A stretch of 64,000 bases of DNA, from assembly GCA_948146395.1 (NCBI GenBank), contig OX411552.1, forward strand, positions 52,564,399-52,628,398. The letters are read 5' to 3'. Below the pieces are notes generated by a model. That model had not been told where the DNA came from. It saw nothing but the letters and a program-made list of their open reading frames with translations, and did no database searches. A program made the translations under genes and the position numbers. Source of the stretch: Fragum whitleyi. Taxonomy: Eukaryota > Mollusca > Bivalvia > Cardiida > Cardiidae. Every line of letters starts with the position of its first letter. Within the stretch, counting starts at the first letter, position 1. Of this stretch, positions 47,815-59,175 are shown in pieces.

Positions 47815-47977
47815 ATAAGGAACGAGTGTCTTTTTCACTGCGTTTATTGGGGTATAAAGTGCAATTGCCTAAGCACATGGCCTAAACATAACGTCCTACG
47901 GGCGTTATTTGCCATGTACTAGGGCAATTGCACTTTATACCCCAATAAACGCAGTTAAAAAGACACTCATCCCTATA
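47815..47977. mobile_element. Near-perfect 160-bp palindrome
   Basis: The left arm GAGTGTCTTTTTCACTGCGT + TTATTGGGGTATAAAGTGCA + ATTGCC is repeated in inverse at the right (GGGCAATTGCACTTTATACC ...). There are very few mismatches over about 65 bp and a short AT/GC-mixed centre (ACGTCCTACGGGCGT). Confidence 0.65.
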
Positions 47978-48478
47978 GAAGTAGCTCTCTTTCTTTGGTG
48001 CGGAAGGGACAGTTCACGTCTCTTTCGTTCCAAACAAAGATCACTAGTCAAGTTTCAACATCTAATATTCGAGAGATCTAGAATCCGACTGTTCAATAAA
48101 TTTGCAAATGCATAAAGATTGAAGGTCTCATTTTATGTTTTAAGGTTCCGGATTTCGAGGCCTCCCTGTAACCTTTCGTGAAAAGGGAACAGTTCGTCAC
48201 GAAATCCCAAACCGCTGGTTCACATGGCCCGAGTAACGCTAATGTTGGCCCTTCCTCGAAACTAAATTGGAAGGGACAACGAACGTTGTTTTTTTTGTTG
48301 TTGTTGTTGTTTTGAGAACATTTATATTAATCATATTGAAAGGAACATATGCAAATATCGACAAATTTATTAATTGGCATACAGTATTCAAATATTTGGC
48401 AGAACAAAATATGGTTAGTTGGACTTTACAAGAGCTGTAGTTACGAGGTTTCTGAGAGAAAAGTGACGGAATGTGTCA

Positions 48479-48960
48479 TCATGATTTAGCTCTCTCTTTA
48501 AAAGCATAGTGGATAAATTTAGACAAGTTGAATATGGTTTTGGGGTTTTTACTTGACATGAGTGATTCAAATTTTGGAAGACTATGCCATTTACAGTAGT
48601 AGGGTTTTAGAAATTTTGTTCTTAAATTATAGAAGCGCGGGCATGTCATCAAAAAGTGGTATTCGTTTTCTACTAGTCCTGTATTACATTGTGTACAGAT
48701 ACGATCTTCTCTTGAAACTCCTTCGTGTCTACCGGTTTCGATTTTTAAATCATGCGATGAAAGCCTAAATCTAGTTAATGAAATTCTAAATTTATTGATT
48801 TTCACCTTTTTTAAGTAGTCTTCTAGTTCAAATTCTTATTTATATAAACTATTCATTTCTAATCGATTTGAATTATTTATGTTTGAGTACCATGATTGCT
48901 TAAAATTATCTAAAATTCTCATTTTTATCAGATTTATGTCTAAGTTTAACATGACACTAA
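48479..48960 (-). pseudogene. Second non-LTR retrotransposon remnant, different LINE family (C-terminal tail)
   Basis: On the minus strand the frame reads QSWYSNINNSNRLEMNSLYK, a TAA stop near 48841, then LEDYLKKVKINKFRISLTRF, RLSSHDLKIETGRHEG and the cysteine-rich knuckle CTQCNTGLVENEYHFLMTC. The frame ends with a stop at 48479. The W...S.RLE.Y..YK..F..E.YL and FR.SSH.L.IE.GR signature marks the 3' end of LINE polymerases. It differs from the copy at 13.4-14.3 kb in the tail motif. The element is 5' truncated with one in-frame stop. Confidence 0.8.
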
Positions 48961-50557
48961 TATATCATGCCGTAATACCCAACCAGCATGACATGAATAC
49001 TCGACAACCAGTTTATAGTCAAAACATGGACGAGTACGAAAATATACATGTAAAAAATGAATAATATGCACAAATAGGAGCTACCTGAAAAAGAATTATC
49101 GGAACTGTCATTTAGAAAAAATATTGAGTGTAAAAAGGTTTGGTGGAAAAAAATCGTTTTACTAAGTAGCTGAAAATGATATATTTTGGAAATTAGACTT
49201 AGCAGTACTGTGTATATGTACAAATGATAACCTCCCCTCGTTCATGTTAATTAATAATTTAGCTATTCTAATATTTTTTTGAATTCATAATGACCATGTA
49301 AACGTTTTATTACATTTCTGCCAATATAGTTTTGTGAAGAGCGAAGTATCAGAATAAGATTTCAAGACAGAGAGGAAGAAACCTTTAGGTTTTTTAATTG
49401 CTTTTAAGTTTCCTCCAATATTTGTGATTTATAAATTTATTCACTTTCCAGACAAATTATATATATATGATGGACATTTTAAGTTTAGATAGTCGTTAGA
49501 AGGTTAAATTGTCGTTTAAATTTAATCGGATATACAAATTTAATCTCTTTGTGTAGTGTCCTCTTAGTGTTATAGCGATTGACCAATATTGAACTATTAC
49601 ACTCTAAAAGGAAATACGTAAATTGACCGGACATGATTATCCGTCGTAGTTCCATTAGTTGGCTCTCTTTCGAATATCTATTAACAAGAAATTTAATCGC
49701 ATTTTTTCCTATTTTGAACTATGGTTTTGTCTTTGCCAAATGCATGGTGCCGTTGCACGTTCTCTTTATCTCTTACTACAAGACCCTTTTGTGAGAAATA
49801 TCTCGTGCTTGAAATTGGGAATCTTGAGGTTTTTTCACCATTGCAGGTATTTTCTCGAATAGGTTATGGTTATTTTAAAATTTCACCGGTTATATTAAAC
49901 ATTTGCCATTGTTCTATCCTAACAATTAGTATTTTTACCTCAAACGTAGCTGTAATTCCATTGAAAACATCATGGGACAAATCATCGATCACTAGGAGAG
50001 AACAAAAGCAGTATACCTGATCTATTTACTCTAGGGTATAATTAAAACAGTTCAATGAAAGTAATAGATAGACAGCCTCAGGATGATTGTTTGTTTTACT
50101 ACGGAATCGTTTTATACAACTGGCATTTTAGAACACTATGCGACGTATTTTACGCCTGTAATACACAATTACAAGCAAATACGTTTGAGTTATTTGATTG
50201 TTCATATTTTGTTTTAGAGAATTATTGAAGCGTTACAACGATTTTGTAGAGTTCAAAACGGAGGGGCTTGTAAATAAATAGTAGCGTAGCTATAGCACGG
50301 TTTTATTGACCCGAATGTAAATCTGATTTTTCCTACTTGGCTTTGCGCGTGCTTTCATAGGAATGCATAACAAACGGTATTGAAAGTAATATTTATTTTG
50401 TTTATTGATAAAATTAATTTTAATTGTTATAATTACATTTTTCCACAGAGGTCAATTCATTCGGGTCAAATAAACCAAGGTAAATCTTTACATGTCAACT
50501 GAAATCTTTCTTATCCATTCGTAAGTCCTGTCCCGAACAGAGATGATTTGTCATTCC

Positions 50558-50770
50558 CGTACATTTTCACTCATATGTCTGTAAATTGATACCGTATGTG
50601 TGATACTTTAACACTGTAAGACTTGTCGTGCTAGACTTCATTAGACTAGTCTTGTCTAGAATCACAGTGTCTACGAAACATGAAGAGAAAATCACGAGAA
50701 ATTTGTCACAGTCTGGTCTGTGTATCGTTACGGACATTAAAGGATAGATTCTCGGTGGAAAATGTCTGGT
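50558..50770 (+). repeat. Recent direct duplication, copy 1
   Basis: GATACCGTATGTGTGATACT + TTAACACTGTAAGACTTGTC and the rest to CGTTACGGACATT is nearly identical to copy 2 (52270-52480), with only a handful of differences in about 170 bp. Confidence 0.7.
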
Positions 50771-51279
50771 AATAAAAAAGTTGACCGTTCATGAGGCAAA
50801 AAGGCAACATTTGTTTGCTCTGTGCCTCTTAACGCAGCCGATGTCAAAGCTTTTGAAAACAGTCTGAGCAAGTGATTTTTCACTGTTCCAGGTTTACTTT
50901 CCGAAAAGACAATGATTTCTTTTTTCAATTTCACCAAACAAATATTGCCGTCTGATATTACTTTTGATTTGGACAAACCTACGATTTGGTCGTCGGTGAA
51001 TTATTTTATCTGAATTTTTCAATAGAACTTATGACGTGTTGTCTTCAAAAGTTACGTGGTATATTATAGAGCGACAAAACTATAAGAATCTGAAAACCAT
51101 ATAAATATATTTTGTTCAAATATTGCCAAACAGGCATCAAAGTTATCCTTGTCTTACGCATGTAAGATCTTAATTTAATGATGACATCATTTTCGTATCG
51201 CGTTATATCTTTGTTTTTGGGGATATGTTTCACAGTTGTTGATGTTGGAAGGATACATGCTCATCTTATAAGATTTTCC

Positions 51280-51655
51280 TAGACCACGCTTAAAGCCACT
51301 AGGCCAATCAAAGATCAGTATTTCAAAGTATATATCACAAATAAACCTTCGAGCGTTGTATTTACCGATATACGATGGTAGTATATCGTGCACGTGAATC
51401 TCGACAGGTGTTGTGTGCCGAGTCATCTAAAAGACAATTTTCGAACTTTTGAAATGAGCGCTTTTTTTCCAAAAGGCTTTCTACAATCGAAAAATTTCAA
51501 ATCATCTGCAATAGGTAACGTAAATAGATTCATAAGTAATTTCAGCATAACTACAATGATATCACCGCGAGTCTTACTTTTTTCTTTGTTTAGAAGTTCG
51601 AATAAAAGAAGATACAGACATTGTTATACAACGACACTCGTTTTCTATCTTATAC
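51280..51655 (-). repeat. Family 2 dispersed repeat, inverted copy
   Basis: AGACCACGCTTAAAGCCACT, TTCGAGCGTTGTATTTACCG, GATATACGATGG and ACACTCGTTTTCTATCTTAT are the complement of the blocks seen at 26590-27020. Confidence 0.55.
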
Positions 51656-51726
51656 AATATATATGTACAAAGTAAACTTCACCTTGTGTAGAAAAAGAGT
51701 TAGTCGAGCAAGCCGATTCTATCCTA

Positions 51727-52157
51727 CAGTTAGTTACATCGTGAAATTGACATTCATGACAATCAAAACCATTCTAAATTGCTTATTCAGCGCTCCATTC
51801 ATTAATTCATTCCAAACACTCACTCAAACCATTCAAAAAGGCGCAAAATTACTGAAAAATGTAAGATCAACAACAACCTTCAAAATGAATAAAGCAAGAA
51901 TCAAATCACGATTTCACTGACATAATTGAAATTATAAGCGCCTGATTGCTTTTTGAAGAAATAAGAAGCTATTCATAGAATTGTTCTGCATATCTTATAA
52001 AAGGGGGGGGTAATACATATTGCCTATTTTGTTCATCCTGAACAAAATAAGCAATATGGGATTACTTCCCTTCAATTTCACTCAAAACTCGCTCCTCTCA
52101 CTCATTCAATAATATTCCGAAATCATTCCAAAATCAATTTCACGATGTTATCAACTG
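51727..52157. mobile_element. TA-flanked MITE, family 1 (complete copy)
   Basis: It begins CAGTTAGTTACATCGTGAAA and ends with TTTCACGATGTTATCAACTG, with TA on both sides (51725-51726 and 52158-52159). It carries the family interior, including GCGCTCCATTCATTAATTCA and an internal short inverted repeat around GTTCATCCTGAACAAAAT. Confidence 0.75.
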
Positions 52158-52269
52158 TAGGACTAGTCGAGATCAGCTTGTCCTTAAGAAAATATATTTG
52201 CAAATCCTTTACACAGCGACCTTCTGATTTATATAACTTGACATGAAGAAAGATTATTTGTGATTCTAG

Positions 52270-52480
52270 TACCTTTTCACTTACATATCCGTAAATTGAT
52301 ACCGTATGTGTGATACTTTAACACTGTAAGACTTGTCGTGCTAGACTTCATTAGATTGGTCTTGTCTAGAATCACAGTGTCTACGAAACCTGAAGAGAAA
52401 ATCACGACAAATTTGTCACAGTCTGGTCTGTGTTTCGTTACGGACATTGTCACACAAATACTCGGGGGGAATGTCTAGTA
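52270..52480 (+). repeat. Recent direct duplication, copy 2
   Basis: It has the same sequence as 50558-50770, 1.71 kb downstream in the same orientation. Between them lie the family 2 inverted copy and a complete MITE. Confidence 0.7.
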
Positions 52481-52759
52481 TACTAAAGAGGACGTTCTAG
52501 AGACAAAATAAAGCCACACATTTCAATGTCTTATTTTTCACAATGTACTTATGATGAGTTGTATACGTCATGATGCGACAGCGACTATATCCTTCTGAAA
52601 TTGAAATAATTCAATCGATACAGAACTTTAATTGTCTATTTCATAATTTTACTAATGAGTAAAATGCGCTTATTGAGTTATATTTGAAGTATTTTCCCTT
52701 TGATGCTTTTTAAACTTAGACATCCAGCAGTGTAACGGGCGTTTGTTGTGAAAACTTAC

Positions 52760-52856
52760 CTCAAGTTCTACTATGTTTTCTACGATGCCCAAAAGAAAGC
52801 CATTAAAAAACTTGATTGTGTATGAATATGTCAAACTGTCTTTTTTTTGTAGTGAA
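52760..52856 (-). CDS. Weak candidate exon with perfect donor
   Basis: The exon ends in an ideal 5' splice site on the minus strand (CTTGAG|GTAAGT, GT at 52759-52758). A plausible acceptor is ctgtag at 52858-52857. The intervening frame is open and gives TYSYTIKFFNGFLLGIVENI. Phase does not match exon 53074-53240, so the two cannot simply be joined. No family is recognised. Confidence 0.3.
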
Positions 52857-53073
52857 CTACAGATGTTTCCGAAAGAAAAGAAGTACCTAGTTGAGTAAAT
52901 TGTGCGTAAAATGTCTGATAAATGAAGCAAATTGTCTGGTATCTATTCCGTCTGATTACTAAATACGGGGTTTAATTGTCAATCAGGATGACATACTGTA
53001 TAGATATCTATAGATATTGATGACGTTATCATCAAGAGCTTCCCCGACATAATCATTGCTATAGCTAAAATAC

Positions 53074-53240
53074 CTTGGAATGTAGATGGTAAATTACTTT
53101 GGAATGGTTTTGTAATGAAGAAGAGCGAGTTTTGGTGCAAAATATTTTATTCTCATCACAAAAAATGACAAGTTCAGAAAATGGTGTTTTTGTTACTATG
53201 ACAAATTTGATAAGGTGCTGCTCAAGTTTTTGTTCGTTAT
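53074..53240 (-). CDS. Weak candidate exon, unrecognised protein
   Basis: The minus-strand acceptor is good (tttttcaattttgcatactttag|AT). The frame stays open for 55 codons to a possible donor TTCCAAG|GTATTT. The peptide contains QHLIKFVIVTKTPFSELVIF, a hydrophobic beta-strand-like stretch. It begins with 2 bases of a codon, which would fit a one-base remainder from segment E at 62047. It ends in phase 0, which does not fit the next candidate at 52856. It may be chance or a decayed exon. Confidence 0.25.
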
Positions 53241-54662
53241 CTAAAGTATGCAAAATTGAAAAAGGATTATTCTATCTTGCTTAACCATGGCAACCGTATT
53301 TTTTTCTGAATAAAGTTTGTGGTTTTTATCAAACATGTACAAAACTTTTTTGTATACTATAACACAATATATTTTGAAATAATAACATGACCAGCCATAT
53401 TTCTATGGTATTACAATCGATTAATCAATTCTGATATGCATATTTCAGAATTCTTTATAGATTAAGGGATATATTAAAAATTCATTTGGAATTGGTTGAT
53501 ATATAAAATTCAAGGCAGTTCTAAGTACTACCACTAGAAAAAAGCAAAGTATTGTAAATTTCGTTTTATTCGTACGAAACAGGCCATATTCTATTTCACC
53601 GCTTCAAATTATTAAATAAACATACAGTTTTATAACTAGATTTTGTGTCTTAGGGGACGAATTAAACGCGTCCAAAAATATTGCGCAGTTCGGTGATGGG
53701 CGAATAACCCTACCCGTGCATCTTCAATATTCAGCTCTAACGTTACATATGATATATTTTTCCTGAAAAATGTCTTTGATTTCTGATGGCAAAACGTTTG
53801 CGAATTACTCAAACTGTTTCCTAGCTTTATGCAAAGAGGATTTTATAACATTTATTAATCGTATGCAAAGGTTTGATTTAAAACGCATGACAGACGATTT
53901 GTTGTGTTCACGAACCAAGAGTTTTTCAGAATTTAAACGCATGATCGAGGTATATACTTTAAGACTTGTCATACAGAATAAGGAATAGTTTAGCTTTTGC
54001 ACGAGGCATAGAAGAGATCAGCCTGCAAAGGAGACAAAAAGAAAAGAAATAGGGGAATACAGACTCAAAGTAATTGCATATAGCGCTCTTAGCACTTTGT
54101 TTTAATGCATTTTTTTCCTTTCATAAATCAAATCAAATAGAAAAGAAATCGTGTAGATATCATATGAAAATCTTTTCCTAGTTCAACTATGTACATAATG
54201 CATGATCAATTCCTTAAAATTAAGCTATAGTTAATGTCGATAGTCGTGAAGACGCGAAAATAGGTAAGCTGTTATGTATAATTAAATCATTTTTTTTCTA
54301 AGAAAATTGAAAAAAAAAAAGAAAAAAAAAACAGCAAACTTTTCAAATCAAATTTGATTGAAACTTTTTTTCATCCTGATGAATTTCAAATGATCTTGAA
54401 GTACTGACATCCTGTATGTTGTGGCAGAAATATGTCGCCATATTTATCATCCAACTTCTATTATCACAATTATAGATTCTTAAAGGTCAGGACGTCTGGG
54501 TAAAAACCATGCCAATTAGTGCTGCGTCCACAGCATCAGACAAAGACTTATCTAAGTTTTTTTGTCATTTGGCTCATAATTCTGAAGTCACAAATCACTA
54601 CATTTAAGTGATCTTTCCTGTCGATATCTTAAGTATCCGTTTTACGACCTTACAAACCGATA

Positions 54663-54844
54663 CAGTTAGTAACATCGTGAAATTGACACTCACTCCGATC
54701 AAAACCATTGCGACTTTCTTACCCAGTACTCACTTTATTCATTTCAAACACCCAAACCATTCAAAAGCGCTACGAAATAATTCAGTTTCATTCCGAAATC
54801 ATTCAAATGTCACCCTCTTTGTCAACTTTAAGATGTTCTGAATT
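54663..54844. mobile_element. MITE family 1, shortened copy
   Basis: The left end is CAGTTAGTAACATCGTGAAA after TA. The right end, AAGATGTTCTGAATTA, is a mutated form of the family terminus. It is only about 180 bp, so the middle of the element is deleted. Confidence 0.6.
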
Positions 54845-55442
54845 ATAAGTGGTCTACGACAGACAGGATTGGAAGGTTACAGTAAGCTCTAAAGAAACTA
54901 CTTGGTCTATTTTTTTTCTTTCTTATTTTTTCTCCCAAATTTTTATAAGTTCGTCTATAGGTCAGAAATCTTATCGTGTTATTGAAAGGCACCTTCGACT
55001 ATTATTGATTAAAAATATCAAATTTAATGGAGAGGGATATACATTACATTTCCTAAGTGTTGAAATTTGGTAAAGTACATGCAATTGTCAAAGTTTTCTG
55101 TTTACTCTCCTCCAAATTATAAAACTTAATCAATCAAACTAGACAGGAAAAGCATCGAACAAGATACAAAATTCAAGCAACCCAGCCATTAAACTCAAAT
55201 GTACATAAACGTGTCTCGTTCAATTAAAGATACCGAGGAAAAAAGCGAGTAATATCAGTGATAATTTTACACAAGGGGGCTTTTCTTTTGAACGGGAGAA
55301 TGATATTTGATCAAAAGTCTGTTAATTTTTATTTTTTTTACTCTTGTGTATCTTTACTAAATCTATCATTATCAAAACATTTCAACTGTTGTTTTTTTGG
55401 TTCCGCAACCTTTCTGAAAGAATGACATTTATAAGTGTAAAT

Positions 55443-55490
55443 CGAGGTTTCCTAATGATTTCAAAAGGAAACCTCGGTTAACATTGTGTA
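55443..55490. repeat. Core fragment of the 28766-28930 foldback family
   Basis: CGAGGTTTCCTAATGATTTC + AAAAGGAAACCTCGG followed by TTAACATTGTG matches the central stem and right shoulder of the element at 28766-28930. The outer arms are absent. Confidence 0.5.
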
Positions 55491-55507
55491 ATGCCATGAG
55501 TTGGGCG

Positions 55508-55633
55508 AAATTACCGATTATGTTCTAGCTCCCTTGAAAATCATTCAAAACGCGCTCCCTACACTCATTCAATTTCATTCCGAAATCATTTCCAAAAACA
55601 TTCATTGTATCAACTCCACGATGTTGTTTACTG
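55508..55633. mobile_element. MITE family 1, right-end fragment
   Basis: CTCCCTACACTCATTCAATT and the terminus CCACGATGTTGTTTACTG, followed by TA (55634-55635), belong to family 1. The left part is replaced by a fragment of another foldback element (see 55443-55490). Confidence 0.55.
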
Positions 55634-55930
55634 TAACATAAAGCACAGTCTGACAAACACTCTTTTTTGACATGAAATAAACACGAAAGCCGATAGGCGA
55701 AAGCTGAAGACACGATAAAAGGAAAAAATACACTAGGCTTTTGAGGAAGCGAGGGCAGTGCCTTGGTTTTCGTTATATGGATAGTTCGATCTTTCTGGTT
55801 TCTACACCCGAAAGTTTCTGCCTCTACATGAAACAATCTCCTTGTGGCTGCAAAACCCAATTTGTAACGAAATTATAAGTAACCTATTATTATTATTTCT
55901 TGCTTGCCTAAATTCCATTTCAATTGAAGC

Positions 55931-56110
55931 AAGTGACTGCCTCGGTAGCGGAAAGATTAAGGATCTCGATTCGTAATCCAAAGGTTCGGGTCCCATCATT
56001 GTCGGGGTGTGTCCTTTAGCTAAAAAATGCTTAAAAGCCGACCACAAATAACCCAGCTGTAGTACTTTGTATCAATGAGTTTAGGCAACTGCCTCTCATT
56101 CAAGGACGTG
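55931..56110 (+). repeat. tRNA-derived SINE related to the 1037 copy
   Basis: The head has an A-box-like GCCTCGGTAGCGG, then CGATTCGTAATCC and the B box GGTTCGGGTCCC (55983-55994). The body shares ACCCAGCTGT and the later GCCTCTC motif with the SINE at 1037-1321. The A-rich tail is lost. Confidence 0.5.
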
Positions 56111-59005
56111 AAAACACGAGGTGTGAGTGTTCGATTACTTTATATGCTAAAGCTTTTGAATCACGTTTTAAATACGGGTTAAAACCTCATCAAAAGAAGT
56201 TAAAATGATTTCTTTTTTTTTTTTCCTTTTTTTACATGTTCGTTCAATACATTCTCTAACAAAGTTACAGACATAATAGTCATACCGTGTTTTCTAGACA
56301 ATATGTCGCACCGGAGAAGAGGCCGCAGCTCTGTCTTTTTTACCATTTAGAAAATAAAAAAAAACACTTTCAAAAATCATCTCATCAGGCTACAAATTCG
56401 CACAGACTTACGGCAGTCTTCACAAAGCGCTGAGCAGCTACGGACATACATAGTCACTATTTCTAATCAAAAAATATGTTGGTGCATCATGTGGTTGTCA
56501 AGCTCTACAAAACGTTTTAACGTGCAAGGCGGGAAAGCATTTTTTAAACGTTTGCAAATGTTCATTGTTACAGAATGCAAGACAGTGTTGTACAACAGCA
56601 TTCTTCTTTTTTCTAAAAAAAAAAAGCGACATTTTACTGGATATTCCGATCAAGAAAAGAGCAAGCAATTACAGACAAAAATGGCTCATGTAAATTGTTG
56701 GAAAAATGCATATTTTATCTCGATTTATGCTTTTTGGTATATCATTGTTATAACTCGAAAGTTTGGTAGTATCAACACAATAAAAAACGCATAGATGCAC
56801 TATTTTGAATAAGCGATCAAATATCAATTTTGTCTAAAGATACGTGACACAATTGACCTCTGATCACTTTCTTAAATATGTACATCTATACGTTTAAGTG
56901 GAGTTTCTGGACTCTAAAAACGGTATAGGTGTATTTTAAAACTAAACTCTGACATAGCAGCCGAGTCCATCAGCAAAGTTAAATTACAGGGTTTCAGTTC
57001 GACTTGGACGGATGCGGGTATAAAATTGCTCCAATTTAAGAAAAGTCAATTTCAAGGAGGTGACTTTGCCGAAGTCGAATACTTGTAACTCACTACTAAG
57101 TAGCTATCACATTTCTGAACAATTATGAACAAAATAATAAGCTTTATAAAGCTCCTGTTTTGAACTAGGATACTTTTTTTGAGAAATGGTAATGTCGATC
57201 TATAAATACATATCCCCAGTCAATGCTCGTCGTACAAAAACTATCTATATAGCAGAAAAAATCTATAAAAAAAAACAATACCTGTAATCGAAAGTTCATA
57301 TCCAACTCTCTGTCAACAATGTAGTGAAATGCTATCCCGCTATCACAAATATATTAGATCAAAACCAGCAACCCGAGTCGCTTGTCTGTCTGGTGATGTT
57401 CAGGAACTTTAAGCGGCCGGCTTAATTCTATTACAGCATACCAAATATTGGGAAATGGAAGCAAACTGCCAAACGACGTGGGATCAATAAGCGCTTTTTA
57501 CGGAACTGAAGCAGTTTATGGTGGTAGATGAATGCGGGAAAATATTTCAATGTGTGAATTTCATATTTACAGTTGACAACAATTTATTTTATGAAACGCA
57601 AACTTGTGTAAATCCTTGTTTTAATGACGTGTTCACATGTATGTATTTAAGGAGCGAAAAAAATCCTTTGCAAAGGCAATTACTTCTTTGAATTTGAGAT
57701 AATTGCTATGTAACATCTTTGTGCTCAATCTATTAATGATATAATACGGCCCAATCTTTAATTACTTTTTTTTAATAAATAGAAAAAAAAAAGTCTTTTG
57801 AAAACTTGAATTAAATATTTTCGTCAGAAGATGGGGAATAATATGTTACTGTTTCAAAACATAAATGATGTCCGGTCGAGGTTTGGATAATTTATAATGA
57901 AGCCCCGCTATGATGATTTCTCGCAACCGAAACCAGATGACATTGATTCCTTAAAGAGGTTCCGCAATCAAATATGATTGCACGTTTAATGCATAGAATA
58001 TACTTTTAAGATGACAATGAAATAATTCCGGTTAAAATCCGTTGCCTAGTTATCGAGTTATTAAGCATCAAAGTATTGGTTTTTTACCTGTAAAAAGTTT
58101 GTTAATTAGGGTTTACCTAAACTTCCGGTTTTCCTCAAGAGGTGCGCGTGACGTCATCCAATTGAATGATAAAGACCACAGGCAATTCTGCTGGTTTATA
58201 TTTGTAGTTAATCTGGTTGTTTTTTGTAACCAAAATCTTTTTTTGTTTTCGACATCAACTTTCAATTGAACGAGTTGAATACAATCATTATAAATACAGG
58301 CGAGCAAATATCTGTAACAGTTGAAATATTTCTATAAGTTGTGAAGTGTCTTAAGATTTAAAAACCCATTCCTGAACAGAGAATATTGGCTTTCAGATGG
58401 CTATTGCAGTTATTTTCGATTTATCGCTTGACAAGCCCTTATTTAGTTTTAACTTTCGAATTTTTAAACAACGGAATGCTAATTGATTGCCGCAATGTCC
58501 TTTCGTAAAACATGGAATGTTATAAGAAAAAAAAGGTGGAAATACTATATAGATTTTCATGACGCAAAAACATTTTCACTATTAGGACCGATAAATTAGA
58601 TTGAGAAGCAGATTGATAAATTGACGTACAATACATGCGTCGAAGTTGAAGTAGACAGTGTTTAACAGATGTGCCTTGTAAAAAAATGACAGTGATAGCT
58701 GGCCGTCTGATTCTCGTGACTGTAGTTACAGCATTCGATCGACTTCTAACACTTCTTCGATGACTAAAATGGACTCGTTTACAATCTATCCCTTGAAACA
58801 TGAACACATTTTCTATATCTTAAGTTTTTGATACCCGGATGTATTAAACTTCTTATTACATATGTTCCAATTTATTTGTCCTTATTGTACATAATGTACT
58901 TGGATGTAAAAAAAAGATTTGTTCTGTTCTGTTCTGTACTAAAAAAGTGAATATATATTTAATTAAAAATAACCGATTCAAAGAACGAACGAACGACTCA
59001 TGACT

Positions 59006-59175
59006 GAATGGATGGATGAATGGATGGATGGATGGATGGATGGATGGATGGATGGATGGATGGATGGATGGAGGGATGGAGGGAGGGATGGAGGGAGGGA
59101 GGGAGGGAGGGAGGGAGGGAGGGAGAGAGAGAGGGAGGATATATGGATTGATATATGGATGGATGAATGGATGGG
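59006..59175. repeat. Compound GGAT / GGGA microsatellite
   Basis: GGAT units (to about 59072) pass into GGGA units (to about 59124), then back to GGAT-like sequence. The spurious reading frames cover it on both strands. Confidence 0.95.

Noticed and set aside
50558..52480. LTR retrotransposon with short LTRs
   Set aside because: No TG...CA termini, primer-binding site, polypurine tract or gag/pol frame between the copies.
55525..55860. 111-codon frame, minus strand
   Set aside because: The C-terminal part is the MITE family 1 right end, and no homologous pattern is visible.
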